64,000 nt of DNA. Source: Hordeum vulgare subsp. vulgare. Its lineage: Eukaryota; Streptophyta; Magnoliopsida; Poales; Poaceae. The notes under the pieces were generated by a model that was given only the letters and a program-made list of their open reading frames with translations, did not search any database and was not told the origin of the DNA. Below are positions 23,984 to 34,704 of the stretch, in pieces (the stretch's first letter is position 1; each line of letters opens with the position of its first letter). The stretch covers positions 507,640,263-507,704,262 of the forward strand of contig NC_058524.1 of the NCBI RefSeq assembly GCF_904849725.1. The letters are read 5' to 3'. The translations under genes were made by a program, and so were the position numbers.

Positions 23984-25629
23984 TGATACGTCTCAAACGT
24001 ATCTATAATTTTTGATGGTTTCATGTTGTTATCCTGTCATCTTTGGATGTTTTATGTACCTTTTATATCTTTTTTGGGACTAACTTATTAATTCAGTGCC
24101 AAGTGCCATTCCTGTTTTTTCTGTGTTTTTGGCTCTTTTCAGATCTGATTTTGGAATGGAGTCCAAACGGAATAAAATCCCCGAAATAAATTTTTCCAGA
24201 ATGGAAGAAGATCAGGGGGCTTGAGGGCCAAGACAGGAGAACTACAGGGAGCCCACAAGCCCTGTAGCCGCCACCAGGGGGGCGGCGGCTACCAGGCTTG
24301 GGACCTCCCTGGCGCCCCCTAACCTAGCTCTTTCGCCTATATATTCCCTAAAATACAGAAAAATAGGGGAATTCACGAAAACACCTTTCTGCCGCCGCAA
24401 GCTTCCGTTTTCGCGATATCTCATCTGGAGACCCTTCCCGGTGCCCTGCCGGAGGGGACTTTGGAGTTGGAGGGCTTCTACATCAACATCATCGCCCCTC
24501 CAATGACTCGTGAGTAGTTCACTTGACCTACGGGTCCGTAGTTAGTAGCTAGATGGCTTCTTCTCTCTCTTGGATCTTCAATACAAAGTTCTCCATGATC
24601 TTCATGTAGATCTATCCGATGTAATCCTCTTTGCGGTGTGTTTGTCGAGATCCGATGAATTGTGGATTTGTGATCAGATTATCTATGATATATATTTGAC
24701 TATTTGCTAATTTCTTATATGCATGATTTGATATCCTTGTAAGTCTCTCCGAGTCTTGGGTTTTGTTTGGCCAACTAGATCTATGATTCTTGCGATGGGA
24801 GAAGTGCTTGGTTTTGGGTTCATACCGTGTGGTGACCTTTCGCAGTGACAGAAGGGGCAGCAAGGCACACATCGTGATGTTGCCATCAAGGGTAACAAGA
24901 TGGGATTTTATCGTAGATATGAGATTGACCATCTACATCATGTCATCTTGCTTAAGGCGTTACTCGTATCTTTTGGACTTAATACACTAGATGCATGCTG
25001 GATAGCGGTCGACGTGTGGAGTAATAGTTGTAGATGCAGAAAGTATCGGTCTACTTTGTTTTGGACATGATGCCTATAGATATAATCATTGTCATAGATG
25101 ACGTCACGACTTTGCGCGGTTCTATCAATTGCTCGACACTAATTCGTTCACCCACCGTCTACTTTCTTTCATGAGAGAAGCCACTAGTGAACACTACGTC
25201 CCCCGGGTCTATTCACACCTATCGTTTCCACTTTTGGTTTTACTTTGCTTTGTTACTTTGTTGCTTTTAGTTCTCAGTTGGCAAACAATCTATAAGGGAT
25301 TGACAACCCCTTCACAGCGTTGGGTGTAAGCTCTTTGTGTTTGTGCAGGTACTTGTGATAATCCTTCAGTGGGTCAATACCTTGGTTCTCAAAACTGAGG
25401 GAAATACTTACCGCCGCTGTGCTACATCACCCTTTCCGCTTCGAGGGAACACTAACACAAGGCTCCAAGGCCACGGGGGAATCCTTTGCATACTTGCCAA
25501 GGAATTCCCTAAAGGCGTAGCCGTAGCAGAAGGATTCCTGGTGCCGTTGCTGAGGAGTATCAATACAAGATTAGTCTCCCGTCAGCACGTGTTTCTGTCA
25601 CCGTTGGAAGGTCTTTTGTTGCAGTAGCA
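23984..25629 (+). mobile_element. 3' LTR of element C
   Basis: It starts TGATACGTCTCAAACGTATC, has TATATATT at about 24338-24345 and ends TTGTTGCAGTAGCA, followed by AGCAC. It carries the same 101-bp extension as the left LTR. Short open frames on its minus strand are shared with the left LTR and reflect sequence identity and not coding function. Confidence 0.93.
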
Positions 25630-25634
25630 AGCAC

Positions 25635-27971
25635 CTATGGCACCTTTAGGTCTCTAGGTCAGTCTCTTCCTTTTCTTCTTGGGGGGTGGCGGTAGTGAGC
25701 CCACCATACCTTCCCTAACCACCAACCAAAGTGTCCTCGGGCTAAACAGTGGACGAGCCTCAAGGGTTTGCTGGGTAGAGGCGGCATCTGGAGGTGTCTC
25801 CTAGGAGGATGGCTTGAAGAGACACTTTTTGCATTCCGCCTTAGGACGTTCCGGATCCGGAAAATCAGGCAGCATCAAGTCATCATCTCCACGGTCATAG
25901 CCCGAGTCTTCGGCGTCCTGAGCCATCAATCCATCATAGGCGGTATTGAAATACCGGTTCGGGTCCTCATCATCATCCTCCGTGTCATCATCAACATTTG
26001 TTTCTTCGACAGCGTGGGCGGCATGATCTGGCACTAATGGAGGCTCTCCCTCGCGTCGTATGCTACCATCATCCGCCTCGACAGGTGCAGGTAATTTCGT
26101 AGGTGGGGTGGTGTTCATACCTTCTTGAGAAGTTGGCGTTGGTGTGATACTGGGCTCCTCAAGACGAAGAAGAGACTTCGACCAAGTCAAGAACCCATTC
26201 TTGCATGCGCCAATAAGCATAGGGGTCTCGTCGTCACCGGCTGGTATCGGAGGAGGCAAATTCTCGAAGCCCGCTAAGACACTGGCCACGTTAACCTTGA
26301 AGACGCCATTGGGCATCTGTCGGTTCTGGAACATGCGGTCCTTCGGCTTCACGATGGTTGCCTTTCCCACAACCACCTTCTGGCCCTTGATGTCGTAGAG
26401 TAGGGTGCACGGGGTGTCGTCGGCCTACGAAGGAGACATGTGTGCGACATCAAACATCTGAAAGGCGACCGAAACGGAACACTATAGACGTGCTCGTGAA
26501 AAGGGTATGACGCGTAATTACCGTGAGAGCGTCGAGCTTAGCCAGCGAGGAAGGCCTGCCGAGCATGTCAGAGATGGAGGTCGGGCTGCTATGAACATGA
26601 ACGGGACCTTTTGCGGTTGCTTGGGCAGGTGTTGGTGTCGTGGTGTTCGCCGAGTTGCTCCCAACAAAGCTGGGAATTGGGTAATCCTCCGACCGTGCAT
26701 TTGGATTTCTCTTTGACCAATTGAAAATTGCCGGAATCAAGGTGGCCCCCGTGTCGGTGACCAACCAACTTACTACGTCGACCAACTCTTCTTTGATCTT
26801 ATTGACCGCAATCGCGACCATCTCGTCGATGCTCTCCTGAGTGACAACCAACCGTCTCTTCCTTCTATCCTAGGGCCCCTCGGGGTAGCACATCTTCCAC
26901 GAGGCGCCATCTCCGACGCCGTGCACACATCCATAGGACGGCGACTTATCCACCGCGACCTTTTTCAGTATGTTCAGGCCCGGTTGAATGTGTGTCCCAC
27001 TTGGGCCTCGCCGACGACTGTGGATGGTTTACTATTGTGATAAAACTTGCAGTCAAATACCAGAAGTCCCATGAACTCCCTCATGTTCGGGTCCGTGTAA
27101 AAGATCTTTTTGACTTTGACCAACTTGTACCGGGCCCTAATACGGTCATTCTCCAGCGGGTCCGTGAACTCCGCCAAGGTGTCTTGGATCCCGAGACTTT
27201 CACATTTGGCATCCTCCTTGGCCCATATGTGCCTCTTCCCCTCGTAACCACGGCTTCCGAGGTGGTGGGGAGGCGTGTTCCTGGCCTGGAGCGCCTTCAT
27301 TTTCTCCGACTTTGCCTTGACCTCTTCTTTTTTGCAATTCTCCAGGAATTTTCCAAAGTCCTCTTCCGTTATTGTTGGATTATGAGCATGAATCTTGGAC
27401 CACGATTCATTCTTCCCAACCGCTTTTTCACCTGAACTTCCCAGGAGGACAAGTCGTTGGTGAACGTCACCATGCCTTCTCGTTTATCTTTGTCATGACG
27501 GGGTCATCCCATGACTGTTTATATTCCTTTTCATTCCGGCTGGGGAACATGAACCTATTGTGCAACTTCTTTAGGAGCATGTGCTCCATATGTGGTATTT
27601 GCTTCAACCTCTCGTCCTTGATGTTGGCAGTTTCCCTGAGAATGCATCCAAGTTGATTCCTCCAGCGCGCTTCCTCTAGCGCCGTTGGCTCTAACTTCAA
27701 GGGGTGAATCTCCGTGTTCGATGCCAAGCTCGTTTGGTTTTCATGTCCTCTTCTTCTTCGGTGCTTTACCGACTATGACATCATTGTTGCCGGTCTCGGG
27801 GGAGGTGTCGGTGCTAGTGCCGGTGTTGGCGCCGGGGTCGGGGTTGGGACCACTGCCACCACCATGCAACCCCATCTGGTGTTCGTCCAGGTAATTGAAA
27901 TAGTGATTTGCTGCCTCCATGGGGTCTGCGGAGCGAGCAGAACCACCCACGACTTTGGCGTTGGTACACAT
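25635..27971 (-). pseudogene. CACTA-1 second gene, 5' part: Transposase_24 (Ptta/En/Spm)-like protein
   Basis: On the minus strand a splice acceptor 'gttgcatag' (ends 27977) is followed by ATG at 27971 and MCTNAKVVGGSARSADP, ending in KKKRT. A frameshift near 27735 leads to ASNTEIHPLKLEP and WRNQLGCILRETANIKDERL (27727-27467). Then come NPTITEEDFGKF near 27380, HHLGSRGYEGKRHIWAKED near 27280-27225, and YTDPNMREFMGLLVF near 27090. Further on are an IDEMVAIAVNKI segment (26851-26510) and an acidic segment (26376-25801) with VFKVNVASVLAGFENLPPP. The order fits the TnpA-like second protein of plant CACTA elements, which binds subterminal repeats. It is broken by frameshifts and by element C. Confidence 0.65.
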
Positions 27972-27977
27972 GTTTCC

Positions 27978-28607
27978 TATGCAACAATTGTAAATAAAAG
28001 ATATAATGAAGAGAAAAATGGGGCCTATATTTGGTCGGTATGTTGATTCATTCCCCTTCCGGCAAATCCTGGGTACTCCATATGTCCTAGTTTTTAGCAC
28101 AAGTCATGCCGAAAAGTTTGGCATAACCTTTGCTAAAAAGTGGACATATGGAGCACCTGAAATTTGCCGGAATGGAAATGAATCAACATTCCGACAAAAC
28201 ATAGGCCACTCGGATACCATGAGGATTATAAATGGAATTCTCTTGACACCATCACAAGATTAATTATACAAATATGAACAGAAAATATTAAGTACTATGG
28301 ACACCATAAGGATATAATAAGTACTAGCAAAGGGATGCAATGACCAACGCCGAATCCGATAAAGGAAAACTGTTTCACTAGGGAAAATATTTTCTTGCCA
28401 CATTTTCTACCCACTAGTTCAAAACATCAAACTTTCTGCCCACTAGTTGAAAATTAGTGTATCAAACTACAGTTTCTACCAAAACACATGCCTGCTAAAA
28501 TGAATTTGTAGAAACCATAACTAGATAAGAAATGCTACACATCAGCCATATGCATGCATACCAAAGCCTGCTATAGAAGATCACCTTGACGGGGGGGTGT
28601 AGGGTAC
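27978..28607 (-). other. intron in the leader of the CACTA-1 second gene
   Basis: On the minus strand a donor CAG|GTACCC lies at 28607 and an acceptor TTGCATAG| ends at 27978-27977, just upstream of ATG 27971. The intron holds the large hairpin at 28021-28206 and otherwise AT-rich DNA. Splice sites are judged by eye only. Confidence 0.4.
28021..28206. repeat. large near-perfect hairpin (arms about 88 bp, loop about 8 nt)
   Basis: The left arm (28021-28110) runs from GGGCCTATATTTGGTCGG to AAGTCATGCC; the right arm (28119-28206) is its reverse complement with a small number of mismatches, from GGCATAACCTTTGC to ACATAGGCC. The loop is GAAAAGTT. A related single arm occurs at 47314-47410, upstream of the transposase start of the same CACTA element. 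Such a transcript could fold into a long stem. Confidence 0.9.
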
Positions 28608-28990
28608 CTGCCGCTGAAGAGCACTGTTAGAGAGAGAGAGAAAGAGAGAGAAAAGTGGGGGGGGGGGGTCGGGTACATACCGGGGCCTCACCTCAACCCT
28701 AGCCGACAGGGAGGGGCGGCGACGCTGATGGGAGATCTCGGGGCGGATCTGCTGATGAAGAGCACGACACTGGGGGTGACGGCGACACTGGGTGGAGTCA
28801 GGGGCGGCGCGGGGAGGAGTCAGGGGAGACTTGGGGAGGAGTCACGGGCGGCGGTGGGGTGACGGCAGCGCTGGGTGGACGACCATGTGGGGAGGAGACA
28901 CGGGCGGCGGGGGGAGGAATTGGGGAAGAAACAGGGGTGGCAGGGGATTTGGTGACTTAGCGCACGCGGCTGTTAACTCAAACTAGCGGT
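28608..28990 (-). promoter_or_regulatory. GC-rich 5' leader of the CACTA-1 second gene
   Basis: Read on the minus strand this is C-rich with many CCGCCGCC and CTCCTCCCC runs, a C12-13 tract (28662-28674) and a CT-rich tract (28630-28655), ending at a possible splice donor at 28607. It resembles a plant 5' untranslated exon. A glycine-rich open frame at 28792-28986 on the plus strand is a composition effect. Confidence 0.4.
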
Positions 28991-29008
28991 AACACTTGTT
29001 TAGTTCCA

Positions 29009-29085
29009 GCGCTACTGGTATAGCTTAGCAGTAGCGCTTGTTTATTTCGAGCGCTACTGCTTGTTCCGACCCGGTGCTACTGCTA
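29009..29085. repeat. internal cluster of CACTA subterminal-type motifs
   Basis: Here are 'agcgctactggta', 'gcagtagcgctt', 'gagcgctactgctt' and 'gtgctactgctaac', the same motif family found at both ends of CACTA-1. The cluster lies between the transposase gene and the leader of the second gene. Confidence 0.75.
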
Positions 29086-29230
29086 ACTTTCTTTACTTTA
29101 TTTTCTTTATTACTTTATTTTTATTATGTTTCTTTATTATTTTCTTTTTATTAATTTTCTTTTATTTTTATCACTTTTCTTTCCTTTTCTGTTTACTTTA
29201 CTTTACTTTACTTTTTATTATTTGTTTCTC
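29086..29230 (+). repeat. low-complexity TTTA/TTTC-rich tract
   Basis: About 145 bp of T-rich sequence with ACTTT and TTATT units. The minus-strand transcript of TNP2 would pass through it as an A-rich stretch after its stop. No coding content. Confidence 0.8.
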
Positions 29231-29323
29231 GCCCGATCGACGACGACGACGTCTCCCTCTCCCCCAATGCGCGAATATCAACGAAACCATGCATGTGGTA
29301 ACATATCAGTTGACCGATAATGG

Positions 29324-30514
29324 TTACTTAAGTGCGTACACAAAATAGATACAAAAATATAAATGTAGGTTTCTCATCAGCTGCATCGACAATGTTTCAC
29401 ATTGAGCTTCTTCCCTTTCTTGTTCGTTGCCGAGTAATTGAGCCCCCGCCTTGTGACTTTTCCGGAGCCATGGAGTACGATCTTTCCGCCGCCATGTAGT
29501 CTGGATTCTTCTTTTCACGTATGCTTCATCATCATCGTCATCTTCCCTCATCGGGTTGCCGTATTGGTCGTAATCTTCCTCGTTAGCAAATCCATCCATT
29601 CCGACGATGCTCCTGTTGGATCTCCTCACGACAACACGACTGGGATTGGCTGGGTCGGTTATGAAGAAGCATTGTGTCATGTGCTTAGCGTGTACCCATG
29701 GCTCATTTTTGGCGATGATGTTAACATTCACGGGAGTGCTCTTCGCGTTGGGTATAGACATGGTGGTGAGATACTTGTTTTCTCTTACGACGTCGCATCG
29801 TGCATTCCAGCATAGTCAAGCTCCCAGATATCTTCGACCCTTCCATAGAATCTTTCAGTTGTGCCGTTGGTGAAGGTCACGCATTGAATTGTCACCCCAG
29901 AGTTCTAGTAATCACTGTCCATGTCTTTGGCCTCCATGTAGAACGTGTACCCATTGATATCATAGGACTGATAGGTCGCGAGCTTGGGCGCAGGGCCATG
30001 TGCTAAGGCGTGTATGAGCAATCCGTCCGAACTGCCCTCTTCTGGGGGATTGTCAAGAGCTTGATCTTTGAACCAACGCAAGAAAGTAGCATTCTGATCT
30101 ACAGTAACTTCGTCATCCGTCTTGAGCATCCCCTTATCACGGTACTTCTTTGCGATGCTTTCTTTGTGTCGTGCCACATAATCATCTACCACATCTAGGT
30201 GTTGTAGAACTACTAAGTTAGCCCTGTAAAAGTCATTCCGTCGACCCGAGTAGTCCACGTGCAATTCCCTCCATCCGTTGTCGTGACCATCTCCTTCGAG
30301 CTTCCCATCATGCTTCTTGACGTGCAAACCAACAACAGGGTCTTCGACGCTTATATAATTCTCGCAAAAGGATACACACTCATGCGTCAGATACCACTGG
30401 ACGATGCTCCCTTCGGGACGGGACTTGTTACGAACGAATCCTTTGATGACCCCATTCATCCTCTCAAACGACATCATGCTGCGAAGGAATGCCGGCCCGA
30501 GGTCGATGATGTCG
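29324..30514 (-). pseudogene. TNP2-type CACTA transposase, C-terminal part (DUF4218 and DUF4216 regions)
   Basis: On the minus strand the frame resumes right beside the LTR of D with DDIIDLGPAFLRSMMSFERM, then KGFVRNKSRPEGSIVQWYL, the conserved core of the DUF4218 region of TNP2 transposases. YTFYMEAKDMDSDY ends this frame at a stop near 29905. A second frame (29761-29324) continues with NEPWVHAKHMTQCFFITDP, SIVGMDGFANEEDYDQYG and a DDDDDE run, typical of the DUF4216 region and tail. The N-terminal part lies beyond element D at 44929-47231. The split falls inside DUF4218, and matching residues on the two sides of D (ending HIVD and beginning DDII) support a simple insertion. Confidence 0.8.
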
Positions 30515-30519
30515 TCCAC

Positions 30520-33500
30520 TGTCGGGACCCCGATCCTAAGCCATAGGAATCCAACCTGTAACACATCGCATCCCTTTGCGGTCTCACGCACGGTTAACTC
30601 CACGGTTGCAGCCTTACCTTAGCCGGGACCGTTTGCGTCTTTTGACTCACGTATGCAATAGTGTCGCTAGCATTCCAGTGTCAAAGAACCTGGATCGACA
30701 AGTCTAGTCATAAACCAAAGTGGAAGTACCACACAAGGACAGGCATACATGACCCAACAAAGCAGGTGTCGGTCACAGCGAGTGTAGACGAGTCGTAGCA
30801 AGCTACAATGACTCCATTACATCGCGTGACATTTCCCCAAAGGGGACAGACACAGCAGCTAAGAAGGACACATGCCGGTCAACCAATGTGTCCGGAGCAG
30901 TAGCAAGCTACCATGGCTCGTTGGATCACAAAGGGGCATTTCCCTGTAAGGAGTGCTACTAAAATTCACGACTCGGTAATCGAACCCCATACATATCAAG
31001 TAAGACACACGTACGCATGGCATACTGATATGTATAGATACATCGATGGCATCACAACATAACCATAAACATACAAGCTTTATTTAAGAGGCTCAGAAGA
31101 GCCACACACATAATATTACACAGTAAGGGTCTCACGACCCATAATAGCAGTCATTCAGTTACAAGCCAGCGGAAGAGTTTAAAACTGTCTGAGTACAGAC
31201 AGGTGCAACTAGAAGGCACATGGCCTGACTATACTACAGACCCATCCTAGGGCCAGATCGTAGCTGGGACACCAGCTACTCGTCGTCGTCGTTGTCTATG
31301 AAGAACCCACCATTAGGGTCATTAGCAACCTCTGCAACATTTATTAAACAAACATGAGTACGGAGGTACTCAGCAAGACTTTAGGATAACTAACTACTCA
31401 TGCAATGTATCAACAAGGTATGGTGGGGTTTCATGCGGAAAGCCAACATTTGACTCGTGTCTAGACATCTTGCATTTTTAAAATAATTTTGACAACTTGA
31501 TTTCTCGCACACGAGTCCACTAACACCACAATCAATACACCATCGTGGAATCATTCCGTCTCCATACGGAATTGCCGTCCACGACACTCACGCTTATCTT
31601 GACAATTTTATGGGTAGCCATTGAAGTTATCTATGAACAACATATGTCTCCAAGTAGTCCATATCCGCGAACGCGGCTATTCGAATAGATCATAACCTTG
31701 CAGGGGTGTACTTCGTCACACATGCTCTCGCCACTTATCGCCATGTGCACGTCATGCACCTCGGCAACCTTCAAGCGGAAGCCCAGCGAGGGAGTCGGGC
31801 ACGACCGTTAACCACACTAGTACCTAGTCCAGGTTTATCGCCTATCTGAGAGTAACCCGTACGGAAGTCCGGCCGAGGTTTCCGCCACGGCCTCAAACGA
31901 TATGCGCAGGGTTCCCAAGCCCACCATCCGGGTGCCACTTGGTACACCGTGCCACTGCCTACCGCATCACAACCCACCTCTCAGGTCAGCACCATGCACG
32001 GCCTCCAGGATGACTATAAACACCAGAAACTACTTGCAACTCCTGGACCGAGTACTAAGCGATTAATAAGTCAAGCGGGGTCATATTTCAGAGCCCAGGA
32101 TGTGGTAGTATCTAGTCTTGGATTACATACACGGAACTTAGTTCCTAAGGACGGTTCCAATGAAACAATCCGCCATGTACTCCTACACAGCCTTTCACCG
32201 GTACCTTTACCAAATCAGGTTCAACACACAACCTTTGCTTACCGAACACATTCTCACAATTCTGTTCATCTCCCAGATGACAGACCATACACAACTCTAA
32301 GCATAGGATGCATAGCAAGATAAGGCACATCATGGCTCAAACAACTACCAGGTATGCTAGGTTGCAAGGTTCGGCTATTTACTGTGACAAGGATAGGTCA
32401 TGCAAAGGAAGTGGGTTCAATTAACGTGGCAAAAGCAGTTGAAGCATTTGATCCTAATGCAATAAGTAAGTGCAGGAGCAAGAACATGGGATTTATCGGG
32501 ATGATCAAAATGGTTGCTTGCCTTGTTGCTCAGAGGAGTGACGATATCCGTCAGACGGATATTCGGTGGAATCCGGGGGGAGCGGAGCCTACCGAAAGGA
32601 ATGACAACAAGCAATATCAAGCATATGCAATCAAGATGATGCATGAGCATGGCATGAGAATGCAAGGTGTTATACTATTATAACTAACATGTATTAGGTT
32701 TGAAGTTGATTTGAATCACATTCAAATATCACTTCAAACGAGGTATTCTCGGATACCATTTTAATTGATTCGACCTGATGCTCAGATCAACTTGATGTTA
32801 ACATGCATGGAATGACATGTTAGGTTGCTGGTTTGTAATTAGGACAGTATTTGATCATGTCAATCATAGTGAAATTTAAATATTTTCCATATTCCATTTA
32901 TAAAGTATTTATAAGAATTGACTTATTCATTAATCTACATGTTTGGGTTCTGTAACATTTTCAAACTCAGATTCCTTGAATTTTTCAGATACTTTTTCAT
33001 ACATAAATTATTTTCATTGGAGTTACAGATTAATTTCTATGAATTTTAGAAGTTTTAAACATTTCTGGAATTATTTTTATACTGGAAAATCCCTTTACTG
33101 CATCAGCATGACATCAGCAGGTCCAACTGGCCGTTGAAAGTCAAACCTGACCAGTGGGACCCACTAGTCAGTGTCTGGTCAGTTTTAGATTAAAATTAAT
33201 CTTAATTAGCTAATTAATCTCACTGGACCCACATGTCAGTGACTTATCAAATTAATTAAATTTATTTTCTTTAATCCTAAACTGCCAGAGGCTGGCCCCA
33301 CACGTCAGTGGCTCACGCCAGCTCAGATCCACCGGCGACGAGGTCGTCCTCGCCGGCGGGGAGCCTCCGGCGACCACCAGTACAGTGAAGGGCATCGGAA
33401 ACTTGCCTCCGACGGCCAAACTCATGACAGAGACCACGGGGAGAATGGCCACTCGACGGCGCGCACGATGGGACAAGCCCCAGGGGCTGGGGTGGCCGGA

Positions 33501-34704
33501 ATCAACGCCGGTGACGAGCTTGGCGGCGACCAAGTTCGGCCATCGTCGAAGCCGTCGAATACAGGGTCAAAACGCATGGGGCTGGGCACCTAACACATCT
33601 ACATGACGTCCTGAGGCTGCTGGTGGCCTCAGACGGACCAACCCTTCACCGGAGGGCTACCGGCGACGAGCTGCAGCGGCGGTCCTCGTCGGGCTCCGAT
33701 GGAACTAGGCCTAGAGGAGGGGATCGACGGGGAGATCTTAGGGGAAAGATGCACAAGCTCACGAGGAGTGCAGAGAAGGGCTTAGACGGCTCGGGGAAGC
33801 ACCGAGGGCGACGAATCGAGCAGAGCTCGCCGGCGGTCGAAGGTTGAAGACGACGGTGCCGAGGGCGTTGCAGGGCTCGGAAAGGCTTCAGCTTCTACAG
33901 GGAGGATCAGTTCGTCGAGGCGGAGCTAACGCCGCACTTAGAATGAGGATCCTATGGCTAGGGCCACGGGCAGCTCGAGCTCGAGCTCCTGTCAATGGCG
34001 GCAGAGGGGATCGGGAGAACCGAGAGGAGAGGGGCAAGAGTGAGCACGGGAATGGATAGCTACGAGCTCGGGGAGGTTATCCCCGTGCTTGCCAGCGCGA
34101 AGCGGCGGCCAGGCAGCCAGGGAGCTGCGTGGAGGCGCGCAGCGACGCGGCGGCCACCTCCTACTCCTACTGGCGAGGAGGAAGATGACAGGAGCAGATG
34201 GGCCGGGCCAGGTGAGCGTCAGGTAAGGTTTTTCTCATTTTCTTTCTGATTTGTTTCTGTTTTGCTATTTCATTAACTTGCTATTTATTTCAGCTCCCAA
34301 ATAGTTTGTAAAAGCTATTTTAAACACACCAGAATATTTGTTGGAATATTTCCAACCATTCCCAAAGTTTTCAATATTTTTGAAAGTTTAAAGTTTCTGA
34401 TTTCAAATTTAAAACTTGAAACCAGTAGCTTTTGCATTTATTTAAAATGCTTAAAGTGTCAAGAAAGTGGTTTTCTTCATTGCTCATTTACTTTCATGAT
34501 TTATCAAAAAGATTGAACTTTTCTTGAGGCCATTTTGGGTTCATTGATTTTAACTAGTTTGGAATTTCCATTATTTTAAGAAGTGGCTAGGGTTTTAGCA
34601 TTTTCCTTCATCACTTGCTTTGTTATTGTTGGAAATTTCCTAGATGCAATGCAAAGAAAACATGAGCACAAAGCTAACTTGCTTATGATGTCAGGGATGT
34701 GACA
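30520..34704 (-). mobile_element. 3' LTR of chromovirus D
   Basis: On the minus strand it starts TGTCACATCCCTGACATC (34704) and ends GGGGTCCCGACA (30520). It holds an AT-rich start (34704-34210), a GC-rich block (34210-33280) and a long remainder with no gene. Open frames in the GC-rich block and elsewhere recur in the other LTR because the LTRs are near copies. Confidence 0.94.

Larger units (their letters stand above)
18671..25629 (+). mobile_element. element C: non-autonomous gypsy-type LTR element, duplication AGCAC
   Basis: Two LTRs (18671-20306 and 23984-25629) enclose a 3.7 kb internal region. AGCAC flanks the element at 18666-18670 and 25630-25634. A PBS-like site follows the left LTR and a PPT precedes the right LTR. 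The only substantial coding region is a 248-codon ORF of unknown function; no gag, protease, RT or integrase is present. In about 130 bp compared by eye near the LTR starts I see roughly 4-5 differences. The element interrupts the second gene of CACTA-1. Confidence 0.93.

Noticed and set aside
28021..28206. Hairpin as a microRNA gene
   Set aside because: Arms are long and nearly perfect and the site lies in a transposon intron; small-RNA data would be needed to claim a defined miRNA.
28792..28986. Glycine-rich open frame
   Set aside because: It is antisense to the C-rich leader of the CACTA second gene and has no supporting signal.
33252..34249. Open frames in the GC-rich block of the D LTR, repeated at 43471-44468
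   Set aside because: They recur because the two LTRs are near copies; no start context, domain or coding bias was seen.
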